Below are positions 9,180 through 18,696 of a stretch of DNA of 32,220 nt, piece by piece (position 1 is the stretch's first letter; every line of letters begins with the position of its first letter). Origin of the DNA: Erythrobacter sp. (GTDB lineage: Bacteria; Pseudomonadota; Alphaproteobacteria; Sphingomonadales; Sphingomonadaceae). The position numbers and the translations under genes were made by a program. The notes beneath the pieces are model-generated. The model did no database searches. It was not told the DNA's origin and was given only the letters and a program-made list of their open reading frames with translations. The stretch is taken from assembly GCA_013822695.1 (NCBI GenBank), contig PNKW01000033.1:1-32220 (forward strand), read 5' to 3'.

Positions 9180-10139
9180 TCAGCGCATCGCGAGGAACAG
9201 CGAATATCCGACATAGAGCGCAACCAGCAGCGCGCCCTCGATCCGCGACAGCTTCCATCCCGAACGCAGTTGCATCAGCAGCAAGGCGGTGACGCCCAGC
9301 ATCACCCAGATGTCGAATGCCGCAATCTCGGCGGGCACCTCGATGGGAGTGATCACCGCGGTGGTTCCGAGAATCCCGAGCAGATTGTAGATGTTGGAGC
9401 CCACCACATTGCCCAGCGCCACGTCCTCGTGCTTGCGCAGCACCGCGACGATGCAGGCGATGAGTTCGGGCAGGCTGGTGCCGACTGCAACCACGGTAAG
9501 GCCGATGACGCTTTCCGAGACCCCCGCCGCGCCCGCCAGCACCACCGCGCCTTCGACCAGCCAGCCCGCACCGAGGATCGCGGCGGCAAGCCCGGCGATG
9601 ATCATCGAGCCCAGCACCACCGGACCAGTGTTCGGCGGCACGGGGCGGTCTTCAGCCTCGTGTTCGTGGCGCGCGCCTTCGGGGCAGGGTGCCGCGCTCT
9701 CGGATTTGTAGGCCCACCAGAGATAGCCAACGAGCGAGGCAATCAGGGCGACGCCGATCGCCGGGCCGATCACCCCGGTCAGCACCGCCCCGGTGCACAG
9801 CAGCGCCGAGCCACCGAGCGCGAGCGAATCCCGCTGGAACGACGCCGGGTTGACCGACAACGGCAGGATCACCGCCGAAAGCCCGAGGATGAACAGGATG
9901 TTGGCGATGTTCGATCCCACCACATTGCCCACCGCAATGCCCGGCGATCCGGCCAGCGCAGCCTGCACGCTGGTCGCCAGTTCGGGGGTCGAGGTGCCGA
10001 AGCCGACGATCGTCAACCCCGCCAGCAGCGGCGAAATGCCGAGCCGCGCGGCCATGCCCACCGCGCCGCGCACCAGCAGCTCGCCGCCCAGCGCGAGCAG
10101 GACAAGGCCCCCCGCAACAAGCAGCAGCGATCCGGTCAT
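9180..10139 (-). CDS. Calcium/sodium antiporter (CaCA family, YrbG-like)
   Basis: A 319-residue integral membrane protein with about ten hydrophobic helices in two homologous halves, the hallmark of the Ca2+:cation antiporter family. The paired alpha-repeat motifs are present: GFGTSTPELATS at 46-57 and AVGTSLPELIA at 218-228. Each is followed by GNVVGSNI (71-78 and 243-250), and the Glu residues of the two PEL motifs are the expected cation ligands. The halves are joined by a hydrophilic, His/Glu-rich cytoplasmic loop (about 145-172). It most resembles E. coli YrbG/ChaA-like exchangers that expel Ca2+ in exchange for Na+ or H+. It is transcribed away from the hydrolase gene upstream by only 75 bases and could be co-transcribed with it. 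Ion specificity cannot be told from the sequence. Confidence 0.92.
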   Translation of the reverse strand: MTGSLLLVAGGLVLLALGGELLVRGAVGMAARLGISPLLAGLTIVGFGTSTPELATSVQAALAGSPGIAVGNVVGSNIANILFILGLSAVILPLSVNPASFQRDSLALGGSALLCTGAVLTGVIGPAIGVALIASLVGYLWWAYKSESAAPCPEGARHEHEAEDRPVPPNTGPVVLGSMIIAGLAAAILGAGWLVEGAVVLAGAAGVSESVIGLTVVAVGTSLPELIACIVAVLRKHEDVALGNVVGSNIYNLLGILGTTAVITPIEVPAEIAAFDIWVMLGVTALLLMQLRSGWKLSRIEGALLVALYVGYSLFLAMR

Positions 10140-10214
10140 GCGCGAAAGTCCTTCCCTGCGATACCTTGTATCCTTCTAGCCGAAAGCAGGGCGCAAAAGA
10201 AGGGCGCGCGCGGG

Positions 10215-10994
10215 CTAGAGCGTCAGGTCGAGGAAGTCGGCGACCAGGCGGTTGTAGGTCTCGGGCTGCTCGAAATAGGGCGAGTGGCCGGTGCCCGGGA
10301 CGATCACCATGCGGCCATCGGCAAAGTGCGGCAGAATGCCGGCGAGCGCGGCGGGCGGCCAGATCGGATCGTGCTCGCCCGCGATCATCAGCACCGGCGC
10401 CGCGATCCTGCCGAGCGCCTCGGGCGGGACGAGCACTTCGGCAGAGAACAGCTGCGCCGCCAGCGCCGGGTCTGCGGGCGGGTTGAAGGCACCGAGCTGG
10501 CGGTAGAGCGCCGCCATGAGCGGGCGCGCGCGCATGAACCCCTCGGTCAGCCCCAGCGCCGCAGGGCCTCGCGTGCCCATCTGCTTGCGCGCCTCGGCGA
10601 AGGAGGCAAGCCCCGGCGGGTGCGCGATGCCGCCCAGCGTGCAGGTCAGCACCAGCCGCTCGACCAGATCGGGCCGCGCGAGCGCGAGCCGCACCCCCGT
10701 CCACCCGCCGAGCGACTGGCAAACCACCTTCGCGCGGGTCGCCCCGGCAGCGGCAAGCACATCGACGGCGGCGTCGAGGGCCTGTTCGACCAGACGATCG
10801 GCGTCCGCAGCGTCGGATTCGCCGAAGCCCGGCAGGTCGTAAGCGATCACGTGGTGCGCGGACGCGAAGGCGGCGAATTGCTGCCACCACACCGCGCGGT
10901 TGGCCCCTGCGCCGTGGATGAACAGCACGCTCGCCTCGTCGGCGCGCGGCTGGCCCTGCGCCGACCAGCGGATACCCCGCGCAATCCCCGTCAT
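10215..10994 (-). CDS. Alpha/beta-fold hydrolase
   Basis: A 259-residue single-domain alpha/beta hydrolase. The oxyanion-side HGAG motif (27-30), nucleophile Ser94 in VVCQSLGGWTG, acid Asp209 in GEHDPIW and His237 in GTGHSPYFEQP give a complete triad. The nucleophile elbow reads C-Q-S-L-G rather than the usual G-x-S-x-G. The helical cap (about 125-185) is the variable substrate-binding lid. Family members include enol-lactonases, C-C bond hydrolases and esterases, and the substrate here is not predictable. The start at 10994 (MTGIARG) was chosen because GGGAAG lies eight bases before this ATG. The alternative ATG at 11015 would add seven residues. No signal peptide is seen, so it is probably cytoplasmic. 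Confidence 0.88.
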   Translation of the reverse strand: MTGIARGIRWSAQGQPRADEASVLFIHGAGANRAVWWQQFAAFASAHHVIAYDLPGFGESDAADADRLVEQALDAAVDVLAAAGATRAKVVCQSLGGWTGVRLALARPDLVERLVLTCTLGGIAHPPGLASFAEARKQMGTRGPAALGLTEGFMRARPLMAALYRQLGAFNPPADPALAAQLFSAEVLVPPEALGRIAAPVLMIAGEHDPIWPPAALAGILPHFADGRMVIVPGTGHSPYFEQPETYNRLVADFLDLTL

Positions 10995-11083
10995 CTGAAG
11001 ATCTTCCCGTGCCATGCTGCGCTGGATAGCGCAGATTTGTAGCAAACGCTACGCCAAAGTCGCGCACCCCTGCCCTGGCCCCG

Positions 11084-11118
11084 AAAAAAGGGCGGAAGGA
11101 TCGCTCCCCCCGCCCTTT
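11084..11118 (-). terminator. Rho-independent terminator of glnA
   Basis: On the minus strand an AAAGGGCGG stem (complement of 11110-11118) pairs with CCGCCCTTT (complement of 11087-11095) and runs into a T-tract (complement of A residues 11084-11089). It lies 26 bases past the glnA stop codon. Confidence 0.8.
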
Positions 11119-11143
11119 CGGATCTCGCAAGAAGCGCGCGGGC

Positions 11144-12553
11144 TTACATCGAGTAGTACATGTCGAATTCGACCGGGCACGGGGTGGTTTCGGTGCGGAT
11201 CACCTCTTCCCACTTCAGTTCCATATAAGCCTCGATCTGGTCCTTGGTGAACACGTCGCCCTTGAGCAGGAACTCGTGATCGGCAGCCAGACTGTCGAGC
11301 GCCTCGCGCAAGCTGCCGCACACGGTCGGCACTTCGGCGAGCTCGGCCGGGGGCAGATCGTAGAGGTTCTTGTCCATCGCCTCGCCCGGGTGGATCTTGT
11401 TCTCGATCCCGTCGAGACCCGCCATCAGCAGCGCCGAATAGGCGAGGTAGGGGTTGGCGAGCGCGTCGGGGAAGCGGAACTCGACGCGCTTGGCCTTCTC
11501 GCCCGCGCCATAGGGGATGCGGCACGAGGCCGAGCGGTTGCGCGCCGAATAGGCCAGCAGCACCGGCGCCTCGAAGCCCGGCACCAGACGCTTGTAGCTG
11601 TTGGTGGTCGGGTTGGTGAAGGCGTTCAATGCCTTGGCGTGCTTGATGACGCCGCCGATGTAGTAGAGGCACATTTCCGACAGGCCGGCATATTCATTGC
11701 CCGCAAACAGCGGCTTGCCATCCTTCCAGATCGACATGTGGGTGTGCATGCCGCTGCCGTTATCGGCCTTGATCGGCTTTGGCATGAAGGTCGCGGTCTT
11801 GCCATAGGCGTGGGCGACCTGGTGCACGACATACTTGTAGATCTGCATGCGATCGGCGGTTTGCACCAGCGTTCCGAAGGTCAGGCCCAGCTCGTGCTGC
11901 GCGGCGGCGACTTCGTGGTGGTGCTTGTCGCAGGGCAGACCCATTTCGAGCATGGTCGAAACCATCTCGGCGCGGATGTCCACGGCAGAGTCGACCGGCG
12001 CGACCGGGAAGTAGCCGCCCTTGGCGCGCGGGCGGTGGCCCATGTTGCCGCCGTCATATTCCTTGGCGGTGTTGGTCGGCAGTTCGATGTCGTCGATCGA
12101 GAAGCCCGAGCCAGCATAGCCGTCTTCGAAGCGCACGTCGTCGAACATGAAGAATTCTGCTTCGGGGCCGACATAGACCGTGTCACCGAGGCCGGTCGAC
12201 TTCAAGTAGGCCTCGGCGCGCTTGGCCGTGGTGCGCGGGTCGCGCGCATACCAGTCGCCGGTCGAAGGCTCGACGATGTCGCAGTTGATGATCAGCATCG
12301 GGGTGGCGCTGAAGGGATCGACCCAGGTTTCGGTGAGGTCGGGCTTGAGGATCATGTCGGATTCGTTGATCGCCTTCCAGCCCGCGATCGACGAGCCGTC
12401 GAACATCAACCCGTCCTCAAGCTCGTCCTCGCCCATGACGCCCGCGACCATGGTGAGGTGCTGCCACTTGCCCTTGGGATCGGTGAAGCGCAGATCGACC
12501 CACTCGATTTCCTCGTCCTTGATCTTCTTCAGGACGTCTTTTGCTTTCGACAT
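11144..12553 (-). CDS. glnA: Glutamine synthetase, type I
   Basis: A 469-residue GSI enzyme, which joins ammonia to glutamate with ATP to make glutamine. Length and motifs are standard: the Asp50-loop region [10 protein letters not shown] (50-59), the ATP/metal segment [12 protein letters not shown] (259-270) with GPEAEFF (129-135) and HHHEV (211-215), and the regulatory DKNLYDLPP with Tyr398. That Tyr is the residue adenylylated by GlnE in GSI-beta enzymes, so activity is probably switched off by adenylylation through the PII cascade. glnB lies 62 bases upstream in the same direction, the classical alphaproteobacterial glnBA pair. GGAGG stands about ten bases before ATG. Confidence 0.98.
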   Translation of the reverse strand: MSKAKDVLKKIKDEEIEWVDLRFTDPKGKWQHLTMVAGVMGEDELEDGLMFDGSSIAGWKAINESDMILKPDLTETWVDPFSATPMLIINCDIVEPSTGDWYARDPRTTAKRAEAYLKSTGLGDTVYVGPEAEFFMFDDVRFEDGYAGSGFSIDDIELPTNTAKEYDGGNMGHRPRAKGGYFPVAPVDSAVDIRAEMVSTMLEMGLPCDKHHHEVAAAQHELGLTFGTLVQTADRMQIYKYVVHQVAHAYGKTATFMPKPIKADNGSGMHTHMSIWKDGKPLFAGNEYAGLSEMCLYYIGGVIKHAKALNAFTNPTTNSYKRLVPGFEAPVLLAYSARNRSASCRIPYGAGEKAKRVEFRFPDALANPYLAYSALLMAGLDGIENKIHPGEAMDKNLYDLPPAELAEVPTVCGSLREALDSLAADHEFLLKGDVFTKDQIEAYMELKWEEVIRTETTPCPVEFDMYYSM

Positions 12554-12615
12554 TTTGGTATTGCCTCCGGTTTATGCGTAGCCCGCCGTGATGGCAGGCA
12601 GGAGAGGGTGGAAAA

Positions 12616-13146
<531 letters not shown>

Positions 13147-13187
13147 TCATCGCGCCTTGCCTAAATTTTAAGCAATACTTGGCGCGG

Positions 13188-14111
13188 CTACAGGCGAAGC
13201 CCCGTAGTCTCGGGAAGGCCGCACATGATGTTGAGATTCTGGATCGCCGCACCGGATGCGCCCTTGCCGAGGTTGTCGAGGCGGGCGAGGAGGCGGGCCT
13301 GCGACCCATCCTTTGAGCGCTCGATAAACAGCTCCATTCCGTCCCATGGCGCAGCGTCGCGTTTTAGGAGAATCTCCGCCGGATAATCGGCGATGCTCAC
13401 CGAAATGATCGGATTGTCCTCATAATACATCATCAGCTCGGCGCCGACATCGTTGCGCCCTTTGCTAATCAAGGCGTGGAGCGGCAGCGGAATATCGACC
13501 AGCATTCCGCGATGGGCCGGAATGACGCTGGGAGAGAACACAGGCGGGTGTGCGAGACCCGCGTATTTCTGCATCTCTGCAAGATGTTTGTGGCCCAATT
13601 GCAGCCCATAGGCGCGGAAGGCGATGTCGGGGTCGCTCTCGAACCGCTCGATCAACGCATTGCCCCCGCCCGAATAGCCGCTCACTGCGTTGACAGTGTA
13701 GGGCCAGTCTGCGGGCAGCAACTGCCTTTCCATCAGAGGCGCCATGAGAGCCAAAAAGCCGGTGGGGTAGCACCCCGGATTGCTGACGAAGCGGGCATTG
13801 GCGATCTTGCCGTGTCCGATGATCTCCGGAAAGCCATAGGTCCAGCCCTCGGCCACACGATGCGCGCTGGAGGCGTCGATGATGCGCGTGCCTGAGCCCT
13901 CGGCCAGCTTCACGGCCTCTTTCGCCGCCTCGTCGGGCAGGCACAGGATCGCGATGTCGGCCGCGTGGAGCGCGTCGCGGCGGGCGCTCTCGTCCTTGCG
14001 CTGCGCGTCGTCGAGGACGATCAGATCGAACTCGTCACGCCCCTGCAACCGCTCGCGGATTTCGAGGCCCGTGGTGCCCGCAGCCCCGTCGATGAACAGC
14101 CGGATCGCCAC
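13188..14111 (-). CDS. argC: N-acetyl-gamma-glutamyl-phosphate reductase, type 2
   Basis: A 307-residue enzyme of arginine synthesis that reduces N-acetylglutamyl phosphate to the semialdehyde with NADPH. The N-terminal FIDGAAGTTGLEIRERL (6-22) is the nucleotide-binding loop. Cys114 in SNPGCYPTGF is the catalytic thiol, and EIIGHGKIANARFV before it is typical of the shorter type 2 (about 310-residue) ArgC subfamily. His residues in IPAHRGMLVDIPL lie in the substrate domain. It is the last gene of a probable operon following the aminopeptidase and SH3-protein genes; only three bases separate it from the stop of the SH3 gene. Other arg genes are not in the window. Confidence 0.95.
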   Translation of the reverse strand: MAIRLFIDGAAGTTGLEIRERLQGRDEFDLIVLDDAQRKDESARRDALHAADIAILCLPDEAAKEAVKLAEGSGTRIIDASSAHRVAEGWTYGFPEIIGHGKIANARFVSNPGCYPTGFLALMAPLMERQLLPADWPYTVNAVSGYSGGGNALIERFESDPDIAFRAYGLQLGHKHLAEMQKYAGLAHPPVFSPSVIPAHRGMLVDIPLPLHALISKGRNDVGAELMMYYEDNPIISVSIADYPAEILLKRDAAPWDGMELFIERSKDGSQARLLARLDNLGKGASGAAIQNLNIMCGLPETTGLRL

Positions 14112-14114
14112 GGC

Positions 14115-14549
14115 TCAGGCGTCTTCTGCGGGGGCGAGGTCGCTTGCCCGGCACCATCCGCTCGGCCCCTGCGGCCCCGGACAGCCCCACACCCAATCGC
14201 CCGCGACGTCGAGCAGCTCGAACCGGCTTCCGGCGGCGAGTGTCGCAAACACCTCGGCATCGGCGCGCGGACTGAGCCTGAGGCCCGCGCCCTCGCCGCC
14301 GACCGCATGGACATGGGGGATGACGTAATGCGCGGCGAGGTGCGATCCGGCGAGCGCCATGTGCGCCAGATCCCCGCGCAGCGGCAGGCTGCCGGGCGCG
14401 GGCTTTTCGACCGGACCCCTTAGGCCCAGCACGCCCGCCGGCACTGCATAGTCACTGTCCTTGCGCGTCGCGCCGCTCATCCGCATTCCCGATACTGGTG
14501 CCGCCGCAGCCTCTCCCCAAGCCCAGCGTGGCAGGCCCGTTAGCGCCAT
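14115..14549 (-). CDS. Stand-alone SH3-domain protein (NlpC/P60-type N-terminal domain only)
   Basis: Up to 144 residues. The core (LRGDLAHMALAGSHLAAHYVIPHVHAV, then a segment ending DVAGDWVWGCPGP..GWCRASDL) resembles the first SH3b domain of dipeptidyl-peptidase/NlpC-P60 (C40) cell-wall peptidases that often follow leucyl aminopeptidase genes in related bacteria. No catalytic Cys-His domain follows: the frame stops right after the SH3 domain and argC begins three bases later. The gene may therefore be a truncated relative or a binding-only protein. The start could be ATG at 14549, 14486 or 14480. The latter gives MSGATRKDSDYAVP, a more natural N-terminus. It lies 18 bases after the aminopeptidase gene, suggesting co-transcription. 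No signal peptide is seen. Confidence 0.65.
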   Translation of the reverse strand: MALTGLPRWAWGEAAAAPVSGMRMSGATRKDSDYAVPAGVLGLRGPVEKPAPGSLPLRGDLAHMALAGSHLAAHYVIPHVHAVGGEGAGLRLSPRADAEVFATLAAGSRFELLDVAGDWVWGCPGPQGPSGWCRASDLAPAEDA

Positions 14550-14567
14550 GCGGCCCGCTCGGCAAGC

Positions 14568-15968
<1,401 letters not shown>

Positions 15969-16051
15969 TCGCGTTCCATAATCGCGCCCGCCCCGATGTC
16001 ACCAGCAGATTCGGGCCGCACGAGGGAATGACGTGATGAATGTTCGCCAAA

Positions 16052-16067
16052 TGTTTCACGTGAAACA
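16052..16067. other. parS centromere-like site (ParB binding)
   Basis: TGTTTCACGTGAAACA is a perfect 16-bp palindrome identical to the canonical bacterial parS. The symmetry extends one more base each side (16051-16068). ParB (Spo0J) loads here and spreads to organise origin segregation with ParA. It lies in the gap between the divergent aminopeptidase and DUF3298 genes, 20 bases before the latter's chosen start. Reading through it gives the peptide MFHVKH in both directions, which is why longer starts of the flanking frames are probably artefacts. parA and parB are not in the window. Confidence 0.9.
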
Positions 16068-16086
16068 TCGTCCGCTTGCAAACGAC

Positions 16087-16908
16087 ATGACAACCACTTG
16101 GCGACGACTGCACAGCGGCGCGCTGATCGCGGTGCTGGTGCTTTCGGCTTGTTTCGCGGCCGCCGCCGCCGCGCAGGACGAGCCCGAGGCCGAGGTTCTG
16201 CCCCCCGGCACCGTCACCTTCACCGACAACGAAACCCGCACCGTGGCCGGATCCGAGGTCGCCCGCGAATTCAGCTACACCTGGCCCGCCGAAGCCGCCG
16301 CCGTCCCCGCGCTGGTCCGCCGCTTCACCGCCGAGCGCGCGGAGATGCTCGCCGAGCAGAAGATCGAATTCGCCGCGGGCCTGTCCATGGCGCAGCCCGA
16401 TGGCTGCTTCGGCTGCAACCATGATCTGGTGCGAGACTGGTCGGTGTTCGCCGACACCCCGCGCTTTCTGGTGATGCGGGGGAGCAATTACGTCTACAGC
16501 GGCGGGGCCCACGGCAATATCGCTTTTGATGGGCTGGTGTGGGATCGGAAGGCAAAAAAAGTCATATATCCCAATCGGATGTTTGCCTCCGATCGCGCCT
16601 TGCAGGCCGCGCTGGGAGCGCCGTGGTGCGCCGCGCTCAAGGCCGAGCGCGCCGAGCGCCTGGGCGAGGAGGCGAGCGCCATCATGGACGAGGATGACGG
16701 CATCTTCCCCTGTCCGGCCATTGTCGATCTGGTGGTGCTCCCCGCCTCGTCCGACGGCCAGCGCTTCGACCGCATCGAACTGCTCGCCGCGCCCTATGTG
16801 GCGGGCTCCTATGCCGAGGGCGTCTACGAGGTGACGCTGCCGGTGACCCCGGCGGTGCTCGCGGCTGTCAAACCCCGCTACCGGGCCGCTTTTGTGGCTG
16901 CGAAGTAG
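16087..16908 (+). CDS. DUF3298/DUF4163-type secreted lipoprotein
   Basis: A 273-residue exported protein. The N-terminus MTTTWRRLHSGALIAVLVLSAC carries a lipobox-like LSAC (Cys22). A signal peptidase I site after the following Ala run is the alternative. The body matches the pattern of DUF4163 plus DUF3298 (PdaC/RsiV-like) domains: a Tyr-rich FSYTWP start, a paired-Cys GCFGCN loop, then YVYSGGAHGNIAFDGLVWDRK and the PNRMF segment. The GGAHG motif is the most conserved part of the family. Such proteins bind or act on envelope components, but the function of this clade is unknown. ATG at 16087 was preferred to 16033 and 16051 because those would translate through the parS site. The gene map follows 32 bases downstream in the same direction. 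Confidence 0.75.
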   Translation: MTTTWRRLHSGALIAVLVLSACFAAAAAAQDEPEAEVLPPGTVTFTDNETRTVAGSEVAREFSYTWPAEAAAVPALVRRFTAERAEMLAEQKIEFAAGLSMAQPDGCFGCNHDLVRDWSVFADTPRFLVMRGSNYVYSGGAHGNIAFDGLVWDRKAKKVIYPNRMFASDRALQAALGAPWCAALKAERAERLGEEASAIMDEDDGIFPCPAIVDLVVLPASSDGQRFDRIELLAAPYVAGSYAEGVYEVTLPVTPAVLAAVKPRYRAAFVAAK

Positions 16909-16940
16909 CAATTTGCGCGCTCCCTCGCTATGTAGGGGCC

Positions 16941-17765
16941 ATGCACGATTATCAACTCGTTGACGGCGATACCACCGTCTACCGCGATGGCTCCATCAAG
17001 CTCCACACCCCTGCGGGGTTCGAGGGCATGCGCAAGGCCGGGCGCCTTGCCGCCGAAATCCTCGATGCGCTGGCCGACATGGTCAAGCCGGGAGTGACGA
17101 CGGGCGCGCTCGACGATGCGATCCGCGGCATGATGCTCGATGCGGGCGCAGTGCCCGCGACGCTGGGCTACCGCGGCTATGCGCATTCGAGCTGCATCTC
17201 GATCAACCATGTGATTTGCCACGGGATTCCGGGCGACAAGGTGCTCAAGGATGGCGACATCCTCAACATCGACGTGACCCCGCTGGTCGACGGCTGGCAC
17301 GGCGACACCAGCCGCATGTTCTACGCGGGCGAGCCGCCGCTCAAGGCAAGGAAGCTGGTCGAGGTGACCTATGAATGCCTGATGCTCGGCATCGCCGCGG
17401 CCAAGCCCGGCGCGCGGCTGGGTGACATCGGCGCGGCGATCGAGGCGCATGCGAACCAGTTCCGCTACGGCGTGGTGCGCGAGTTCTGCGGCCACGGCCT
17501 CGGCAAGCTGTTCCACGATGCCCCCGAGGTGGTCCACGCCGCCCGCGCCGGCACCGGGCCGGAGCTGCGCCCGGGGATGTTCTTCACCATCGAGCCGATG
17601 ATCAACCTCGGCAAGCCCTGGGCCAAGGTGCTGGGCGACGGCTGGACCGCGGTGACGCGGGACAAGAGCTTGAGCGCGCAGTTTGAGCATTCGATTGCGA
17701 TCACCGAAACGGGCAACGAGATCTTCACCAAGAGCCCGACCGGGCGGGATTGCCCGCCTTATTGA
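16941..17765 (+). CDS. map: Methionine aminopeptidase, type I
   Basis: A 274-residue type Ia enzyme that removes the initiator methionine from nascent proteins. The five metal ligands of the pita-bread fold are visible: Asp111 (LNIDVTP), Asp122 (WHGDTSRMF), His185 (CGHGLGK), Glu218 (FTIEPMI) and Glu249 (QFEHSIAIT). His94 (VICHGIP) is the substrate-binding histidine. Length and order are standard, without the zinc-finger extension of eukaryotic forms. It converges with the following lipoprotein gene, whose stop is only four bases away, and no hairpin terminator is visible between them. Confidence 0.97.
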   Translation: MHDYQLVDGDTTVYRDGSIKLHTPAGFEGMRKAGRLAAEILDALADMVKPGVTTGALDDAIRGMMLDAGAVPATLGYRGYAHSSCISINHVICHGIPGDKVLKDGDILNIDVTPLVDGWHGDTSRMFYAGEPPLKARKLVEVTYECLMLGIAAAKPGARLGDIGAAIEAHANQFRYGVVREFCGHGLGKLFHDAPEVVHAARAGTGPELRPGMFFTIEPMINLGKPWAKVLGDGWTAVTRDKSLSAQFEHSIAITETGNEIFTKSPTGRDCPPY

Positions 17766-17769
17766 TACA

Positions 17770-18225
17770 TTATGGCGTAGGGCTCTCCTCAAGCTTGTCG
17801 ATCTTGGTCATTTCGACTTGGCACGTGTATTCACCGAGATGGCCAAAACTGCCGGGAAGCACTGCAATTCGACCAGTGCCAGATAACCAGTAACTGCCGC
17901 TTCCTTTATCATCAAACACGCGTGTCGGAACCGATGCTGAAGGTGCAAATTCAACCCAACATGTCTGTAAGGACCCGTCGACATTTAGGCGCATTGGGCA
18001 ATTGCTCCGATCGTCACAGAGATTGATTGTGCTCGCCTCAAAAGCTGAGAAATATTTGCCAGAGACGCTGCGTTCTTCGCCGTACTGCGGAGCGGAGTAG
18101 TGTTCCAACCACGACTCCTCGCTGTCGAACGACAAAAGCTTCGGTTCCCCGTTTCTTTGTTCGTTACAGCCGGCGATGATCAACAAGAGCCATGGCAGCG
18201 ATCCCAGCGCGACGAGCTTATTCAC
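17770..18225 (-). CDS. Hypothetical lipoprotein, AT-richer than neighbours
   Basis: A 151-residue predicted lipoprotein: VNKLVALGSLPWLLLIIAGC has a charged start, a hydrophobic core and a lipobox (IAGC) at residues 17-20. The mature part has further Cys residues (NLCDDRSNCP, QTCWVE, EYTCQVE), probably paired in the periplasm. No family is recognised. GTG at 18225 was chosen because GGGAG lies seven bases upstream; an alternative TTG at 18243 adds six residues. My count over 180 bases at the 3' end gives about 51% GC against 65-73% around it, and codon use is less GC-biased, suggesting recent acquisition. It lies next to hairpin repeats and a GIY-YIG gene, which may belong to the same inserted stretch. 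Confidence 0.7.
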   Translation of the reverse strand: MNKLVALGSLPWLLLIIAGCNEQRNGEPKLLSFDSEESWLEHYSAPQYGEERSVSGKYFSAFEASTINLCDDRSNCPMRLNVDGSLQTCWVEFAPSASVPTRVFDDKGSGSYWLSGTGRIAVLPGSFGHLGEYTCQVEMTKIDKLEESPTP

Positions 18226-18261
18226 CCAGCGACTCCCACACAAATGCCACCCCGCCAGCCC

Positions 18262-18343
18262 CGTCCCGGGCTTGACCCGGGACCCAGCTTATCTTCTTCC
18301 TCGTTCCTGCGAAAGGAAGCGGGGCCCCGGGTCGGGCCCGGGG
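18262..18343. repeat. Cluster of three hairpin repeats (REP-like)
   Basis: Three consecutive perfect inverted repeats: GTCCCGGG-CTTGA-CCCGGGAC (18263-18283), CTTCC with GGAAG (18296-18300 and 18315-18319) around TCCTGCGAAA, and CCCCGGG-TCGGG-CCCGGGG (18325-18343). The CCCGGG-CTTGA-CCCGGG core and the TTCCTGCGAAAG element are of the kind scattered between genes in sphingomonad genomes. The cluster lies 13 bases beyond the stop of the GIY-YIG gene. Confidence 0.7.
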
Positions 18344-18355
18344 CGGGGTGTAAAG

Positions 18356-18655
18356 TCAGATGATCTGATCGAACAGGTCGTCCCAATCGGGATTGGTCTT
18401 CTCGATCAGGGCAATCTTCCAGTCGCGGTGCCAGCGCTTGACGCGGCGCTCGTGGTGCTTGGCTTCGATGATCGTCGGCAGAAACTCCGCCCAGACCAAC
18501 CGCGTCAGACCATGCTCTGCGCAGAACTCCGATCCCGTCCCCATCCGGTGCTGGAAAATGCGCGCGGCAAGGTCGGTGGTTGAACCGACGTAGAGTGTGC
18601 CGCGATAGCGGTTGGTCATGATGTAGACCCAGCCCCCTCGGATTTCCCTGCCCAT
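18356..18655 (-). CDS. GIY-YIG nuclease superfamily protein (YhbQ/COG2827-like)
   Basis: A 99-residue single-domain GIY-YIG protein. The two Tyr motifs are V-Y-I (10-12) and L-Y-V-G (21-24). They are followed by Arg32 and His37 (ARIFQHR), the catalytic Glu69 in KHHERRVKRWHR, and the family's NPDWDDL tail. These match the small bacterial members related to UvrC and homing-nuclease N-termini, which usually lack a partner DNA-binding domain. The start at 18655 gives the normal length; translation upstream of it reads into noncoding sequence and ccmB. The gene is framed by the 13-of-14 direct repeat GAAGCGGGGYCCCG (18316-18329 and 18671-18684), so it may move as a small cassette. Biochemical role of this clade is uncertain. 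Confidence 0.88.
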   Translation of the reverse strand: MGREIRGGWVYIMTNRYRGTLYVGSTTDLAARIFQHRMGTGSEFCAEHGLTRLVWAEFLPTIIEAKHHERRVKRWHRDWKIALIEKTNPDWDDLFDQII

Positions 18656-18670
18656 TGAGGTGATTAAGAA

Positions 18671-18688
18671 GAAGCGGGGTCCCGCTTC
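18671..18688. repeat. Perfect palindrome upstream of the GIY-YIG gene
   Basis: GAAGCGGG-GT-CCCGCTTC is a perfect inverted repeat. Its first 14 bases match 18316-18329 on the other side of the GIY-YIG gene at 13 positions. It also sits just past the ccmB stop codon (18697) and could act as a barrier to transcription from ccmA-ccmB, though no T-run follows. Confidence 0.6.
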
Positions 18689-18696
18689 CTTGGACG

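Noticed and set aside
9050..9223. Upstream extension of the autotransporter
   Set aside because: It would put about 58 Arg-rich residues before an otherwise perfect signal peptide and overlap the antiporter gene.
8832..11042. A 736-residue plus-strand frame across the antiporter and hydrolase genes
   Set aside because: Covers two clear minus-strand genes and is rich in His/Arg/Gln, the usual look of a reverse-strand shadow.
16033..16086. Upstream start of the DUF3298 gene including MFHVKH
   Set aside because: MFHVKH is simply the translation of the parS palindrome; the signal peptide begins at 16087.
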